The notes under the pieces were generated by a model, which had not been told where the DNA came from, ran no database searches, and saw nothing but the letters and a program-made list of their open reading frames with translations. The translations under genes and the position numbers were made by a program. Positions 35,326 to 37,773 of a stretch of 37,773 nt of DNA are shown here, piece after piece. The stretch is from Verrucomicrobiota bacterium (GTDB lineage Bacteria; Verrucomicrobiota; Verrucomicrobiia; Opitutales; Opitutaceae): the NCBI GenBank assembly GCA_016209255.1, contig JACQWL010000443.1, positions 1 through 37,773 on the forward strand, read 5' to 3'. Position 1 is the stretch's first letter. The number at the start of each line of letters is the position of its first letter.

Positions 35326-35742
35326 CGCGACAATGGCCGCGGGCATCTCGGCGAACGCGCTCTCTGGGAATTCTGCCACTTCACGCTCACCGTCATGATC
35401 GACCAGATCGTTTTCATGGACCAGATTCTCGACCTGGATGGACTTGAGCGGCGCATTGAGCACTACGTCCGCGTCGTCGATCCCGTGATCGCGCCGGAAG
35501 CCGACCGCGTGTTCCTCCTCCTCCGCGAAGCCCTCGCCCGCGGACAATGCGCACGCGGCGAGGCCGGCCGCATCGTCGGCGCGAGCGAAAGGACCGGGCG
35601 CACCGCCCTCGGCCTGGCAATCGACGCGGGCTCGCTGGCGTCCGACTCATCCAAAGCTCCCGTCAAGCTGGCGCTGCCCGCCAAGGTGCTCGACAGCTAC
35701 TTCCCGCGGCTCTTCTCGCCCGGCCAGACAGGCGCGACGTAG
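35326..35742 (+). pseudogene. C-terminal remnant of a Fic-family protein, in frame with hipA stop
   Basis: Immediately after the hipA TAG the same frame encodes RDNGRGHLGERALWEFCHFTLTVMIDQIVFMDQILDLDGL, then LLREALARGQCARGEAGRIVGASERTGRTAL and SDSSKAPVKLALPAKVLDSYFPRLFSPG. This is the pattern of the C-terminal linker and winged-helix part of long Fic proteins. The catalytic HPFxxGNGR motif and everything before it are missing. An ATG at 35395 could still give 115 residues. The abrupt joint with hipA suggests a deletion or insertion that removed the front of the fic gene. Readthrough of the TAG would make a HipA-Fic tail fusion. Confidence 0.65.
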
Positions 35743-35766
35743 GCCGCCACGGTTGCCGCCAAGCGT

Positions 35767-36327
35767 TCATCGCGGGGCCGCGAGCCCGGCACAGACGAGC
35801 TCACGATCGCTCCGCACGAAGATGTGACGATAGGCGAAGGCGGGGTGCGACCAGGTTACCGCCCGGCCGCGCGGTCCCTGCTCCGCAGTCGGGTCCAGCA
35901 GCCTCGCGCGCGCCAACTCATGGTACCCCTCGGCGTTCAGCCGGGCCAGGATTAGGTTTCCCTGCTCGGTGAAAATCCACGCGCGATCGCCCGAGTCGCC
36001 CGCCCGCACGAGGTGCATGGTCGCGTGCCACGCCTTGGGCATGGGCTCGAGCGTTTCCCAAAGCCGCTTGCCCGTCATGAGATCGAGACAGCGGAGCTCG
36101 CCGTCGGTCTGGACGCCGATCACGAGCCCGTTCATCACCAGCGGATCGGGAATGACGGGGGTCAGCGTGTCATCGCTCCTTGGCCGGCGACCGCGCTCCC
36201 ACACGATTTCGACCGCCGGCCGATCGCGCGCGAGCCGGAAGAGGTACGACCCGGCGTGCGCGGTGCAGAAGAACATCAGGTCGCCGTGGACAACGGGCGC
36301 AGGAATCGCGCCCGCCTTCAACGGCAC
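35767..36327 (-). pseudogene. C-terminal remnant of a PQQ-type beta-propeller protein
   Basis: The frame encodes VPLKAGAIPAPVVHGDLMFFCTAHAGSYLFRL, VWERGRRP, LVMNGLVIGVQTDGELRCLDLMTGKRLWE and WIFTEQGNLILARLNAEGYHELARARLL. These are the last blades of a PQQ-binding-like propeller. The natural N-terminus and signal peptide are missing. The frame runs on into sequence antisense to the next gene's start (ATG at 36378), so a 204-residue product is formally possible but looks truncated. It converges with the Fic remnant 24 bases away. Confidence 0.65.
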
Positions 36328-36376
36328 CGAATGAGCTTGCCGGGATTTTTTAACTGCGCCGATACTCGCGCCCTCC

Positions 36377-37540
36377 ATGAAAAAAGTCCGTCTCGGCATC
36401 GTCGGTCTGGGCAACATCGGCAAGTTCCATGCGGGTTACCTGCTGGAAAAGAAAATCGCGCGGTGCGAGCTGACGGCGGTCAGCGACGCCTTCGCGCCCA
36501 GCCTGGAGCCCTTCAAGGGCCGGCCCAACCTCAAGGCCTTCGCGAGTTGCGATGAGATGATCGCGTCCGGCGAGATCGACGCCCTCGTCATCGCCACGCC
36601 CCATTATTTGCATACGACCATTGGCATGGACGCCCTGAAAAAGGGGCTGCACATCATGGTCGAGAAACCGATCTCCGCGCACAAGGCGGACGCCGAGCGC
36701 CTGATCGCGGTGCACCAGCAGCATCCCACGCAGATTTTCGCCGGCATGTTCCAGATGCGCGTGGAGCCCCGTTACCTGAAAATCCGCAAGCTCATCCAGA
36801 GCGGCGACCTCGGCCAGCTCGTGCGCGTGAACTGGATCATCACCGACTGGTTCCGCACCGAGGCCTACTACGCGAGCGGCGGCTGGCGCGCCACGTGGAA
36901 GGGCGAGGGCGGCGGCGTGTTGCTCAACCAGTGCCTCCACCAGCTCGACATGCTCCAGTGGCTGTGCGGCATGCCGGCGCGCGTGCGCGGCTTCTGCAAA
37001 CTCGGCCGTTTTCACAACATCGAGGTCGAGGACGACATCACCACCTACCTGGAATGGGCCAACGGCATGACGGGCGTCTTCCTCTCCTCCACCGGCGAGG
37101 CCCCGGGCACCAACCGCCTCGAGCTCACCGGCACCCGCGGAAAAATCGTGGTCGAAAACAACCGGATCAATTTCACGCGCAACGACGCCGACATGATCGA
37201 GTTCAACCAAGCGGCCAGGAGCGGCTTCGCGAAACCGGACGTGTGGAACGTCGAGATTCCGTTCGAAAACGCGAACAATCCGCACGGCATCCTGATCCAG
37301 AATTTCGTCGATGCCATCCTCGATGGCACGCCGCTGATCGCCCCCGGCGCCGACGGGATGGGCTCGGTCGAGCTCGCCAACGTGCTCCTCTATTCGTCGC
37401 TCATCGATCAGACCGTCGAGCTGCCGATGGAAAGCGCGGCCTGGGAGAAAAAGCTCAACCAGCTCATCGCCGAGTCGCGGCACGAAAAGAAGGTCGTCCA
37501 GGTCGCGGCCGAGGATTTCACGAAGTCGTTCAACCGGTGA
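36377..37540 (+). CDS. Gfo/Idh/MocA family oxidoreductase (cytoplasmic)
   Basis: This 387-residue protein has no signal peptide and starts directly with the Rossmann motif VRLGIVGLGNIGKFHAGYLLEKK. The family EKP motif is MVEKPISAHKADAERLI. The C-terminal domain shows GGWRATWKGEGGGVLLNQCLHQLDMLQWLCG, the usual H..D pair near the active site, then EDDITTYLEWANGMTGVF. It should be an NAD(P)-dependent dehydrogenase of sugars, inositols or sugar acids. The length and all motifs are normal. It is divergent from the PQQ-propeller remnant with starts nearly touching, so part of its promoter must lie over that remnant. Confidence 0.93.
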   Translation: MKKVRLGIVGLGNIGKFHAGYLLEKKIARCELTAVSDAFAPSLEPFKGRPNLKAFASCDEMIASGEIDALVIATPHYLHTTIGMDALKKGLHIMVEKPISAHKADAERLIAVHQQHPTQIFAGMFQMRVEPRYLKIRKLIQSGDLGQLVRVNWIITDWFRTEAYYASGGWRATWKGEGGGVLLNQCLHQLDMLQWLCGMPARVRGFCKLGRFHNIEVEDDITTYLEWANGMTGVFLSSTGEAPGTNRLELTGTRGKIVVENNRINFTRNDADMIEFNQAARSGFAKPDVWNVEIPFENANNPHGILIQNFVDAILDGTPLIAPGADGMGSVELANVLLYSSLIDQTVELPMESAAWEKKLNQLIAESRHEKKVVQVAAEDFTKSFNR

Positions 37541-37633
37541 GGCGCGGTGGGCGCAACGCCGCGATGTGGTTGTTGGGGCGGGGATATCGCGGTGTGACGC
37601 CCGACCAAAAACATCCAAGAGAACGTGGAAAGT

Positions 37634-37698
37634 GCTTAAAAACCACATTCAAGCCATATATACTTGCCTTATAGGATGCTTTTAGGCAGTTTTTAAGC
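37634..37698 (+). promoter_or_regulatory. inverted repeat and AT-rich promoter-like region
   Basis: GCTTAAAAAC (37634-37643) and GTTTTTAAGC (37689-37698) are perfect inverted copies; TGCCT and AGGCA form an inner dyad. TATATA between them could be a -10 element. The right arm abuts the GTG of the next gene, so this is probably its promoter and operator. Confidence 0.45.
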
Positions 37699-37773
37699 GT
37701 GATCGGTTCAAAAACAGAACGGCTCGGTGTGCTGCGCCAGTTCAACCCGTGGTGGCGCGGCGAACGCCAGAAC
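37699..37773 (+). CDS. 5' end of a probable ATPase gene, cut by the window
   Basis: From the GTG at 37699 the frame reads TERLGVLRQFNPWWRGERQN to the window edge. The pattern LRxxNPWWxG is common at the start of DUF4143-type AAA ATPases. An in-frame TAG at 37672 and the lack of another start between support this GTG. Only 25 codons are visible, so the assignment is tentative. Confidence 0.4.
   Translation, partial: MIGSKTERLGVLRQFNPWWRGERQN

Overview
This is a GC-rich bacterial chromosome segment. I infer a member of the Verrucomicrobiota, probably close to Opitutaceae, with planctomycete-like gene content. The reasons are the PSD1 cytochrome plus DUF1501 gene pair, a large propeller/HEAT protein with a CxxCH motif, a remnant of a TonB-dependent receptor, several exported Gfo/Idh/MocA oxidoreductases, ceramidase-fold hydrolases, a glucosyl-phosphoglycerate synthase cluster, and many small palindromic repeats between genes. 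No rRNA, tRNA, CRISPR array or intact transposase gene was seen.

Layout. 1-0.6 kb: a long palindrome and a decayed hicBA toxin-antitoxin pair whose antitoxin 5' end is replaced by a REP-type repeat. 0.6-11 kb: a divergent exported set. A 1412-residue propeller/CxxCH/HEAT protein lies on the minus strand; a PSD1-family cytochrome protein, a DUF1501 protein and a sialidase-like propeller lie on the plus strand. 11-15 kb: an exported TPR protein, a 3' fragment of a TonB-dependent receptor, and a first ceramidase-family hydrolase. 15.1-20.2 kb: two GT4 glycosyltransferases and a HAD phosphatase, divergent from a GT81-type glucosyl-3-phosphoglycerate synthase. Together they look like a compatible-solute pathway of the glucosylglycerate / mannosylglucosylglycerate type. 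20.4-21.8 kb: a polyphosphate kinase 2 and a gene-free stretch with paired 23-bp palindromes. 21.8-33.4 kb: transport and catabolism. It holds a sodium:solute symporter, a lactonase-type amidohydrolase, an exported metallophosphoesterase, a PIG-L deacetylase, an esterase fused to a 5'-nucleotidase C-terminal domain, a second ceramidase-family hydrolase and two exported Gfo/Idh/MocA proteins. 33.6-36.4 kb: an intact hipBA module with an operator-like repeat array, then two gene remnants, a Fic C-terminus in frame behind the hipA stop and a PQQ-type propeller tail. 36.4 kb to the end: a third Gfo/Idh/MocA oxidoreductase and the first codons of a probable ATPase.

How the genes fit together. Most products are predicted to be exported and to act on carbon or glycoconjugate substrates outside the cytoplasm. 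The gpgS cluster is a separate cytoplasmic osmolyte-type pathway. Intergenic DNA carries at least eight families of palindromic repeats, several of them sharing a GTAGG head typical of REP elements, and some sit at the edges of broken genes. All functional calls rest on reading motifs by eye; no database search was possible.
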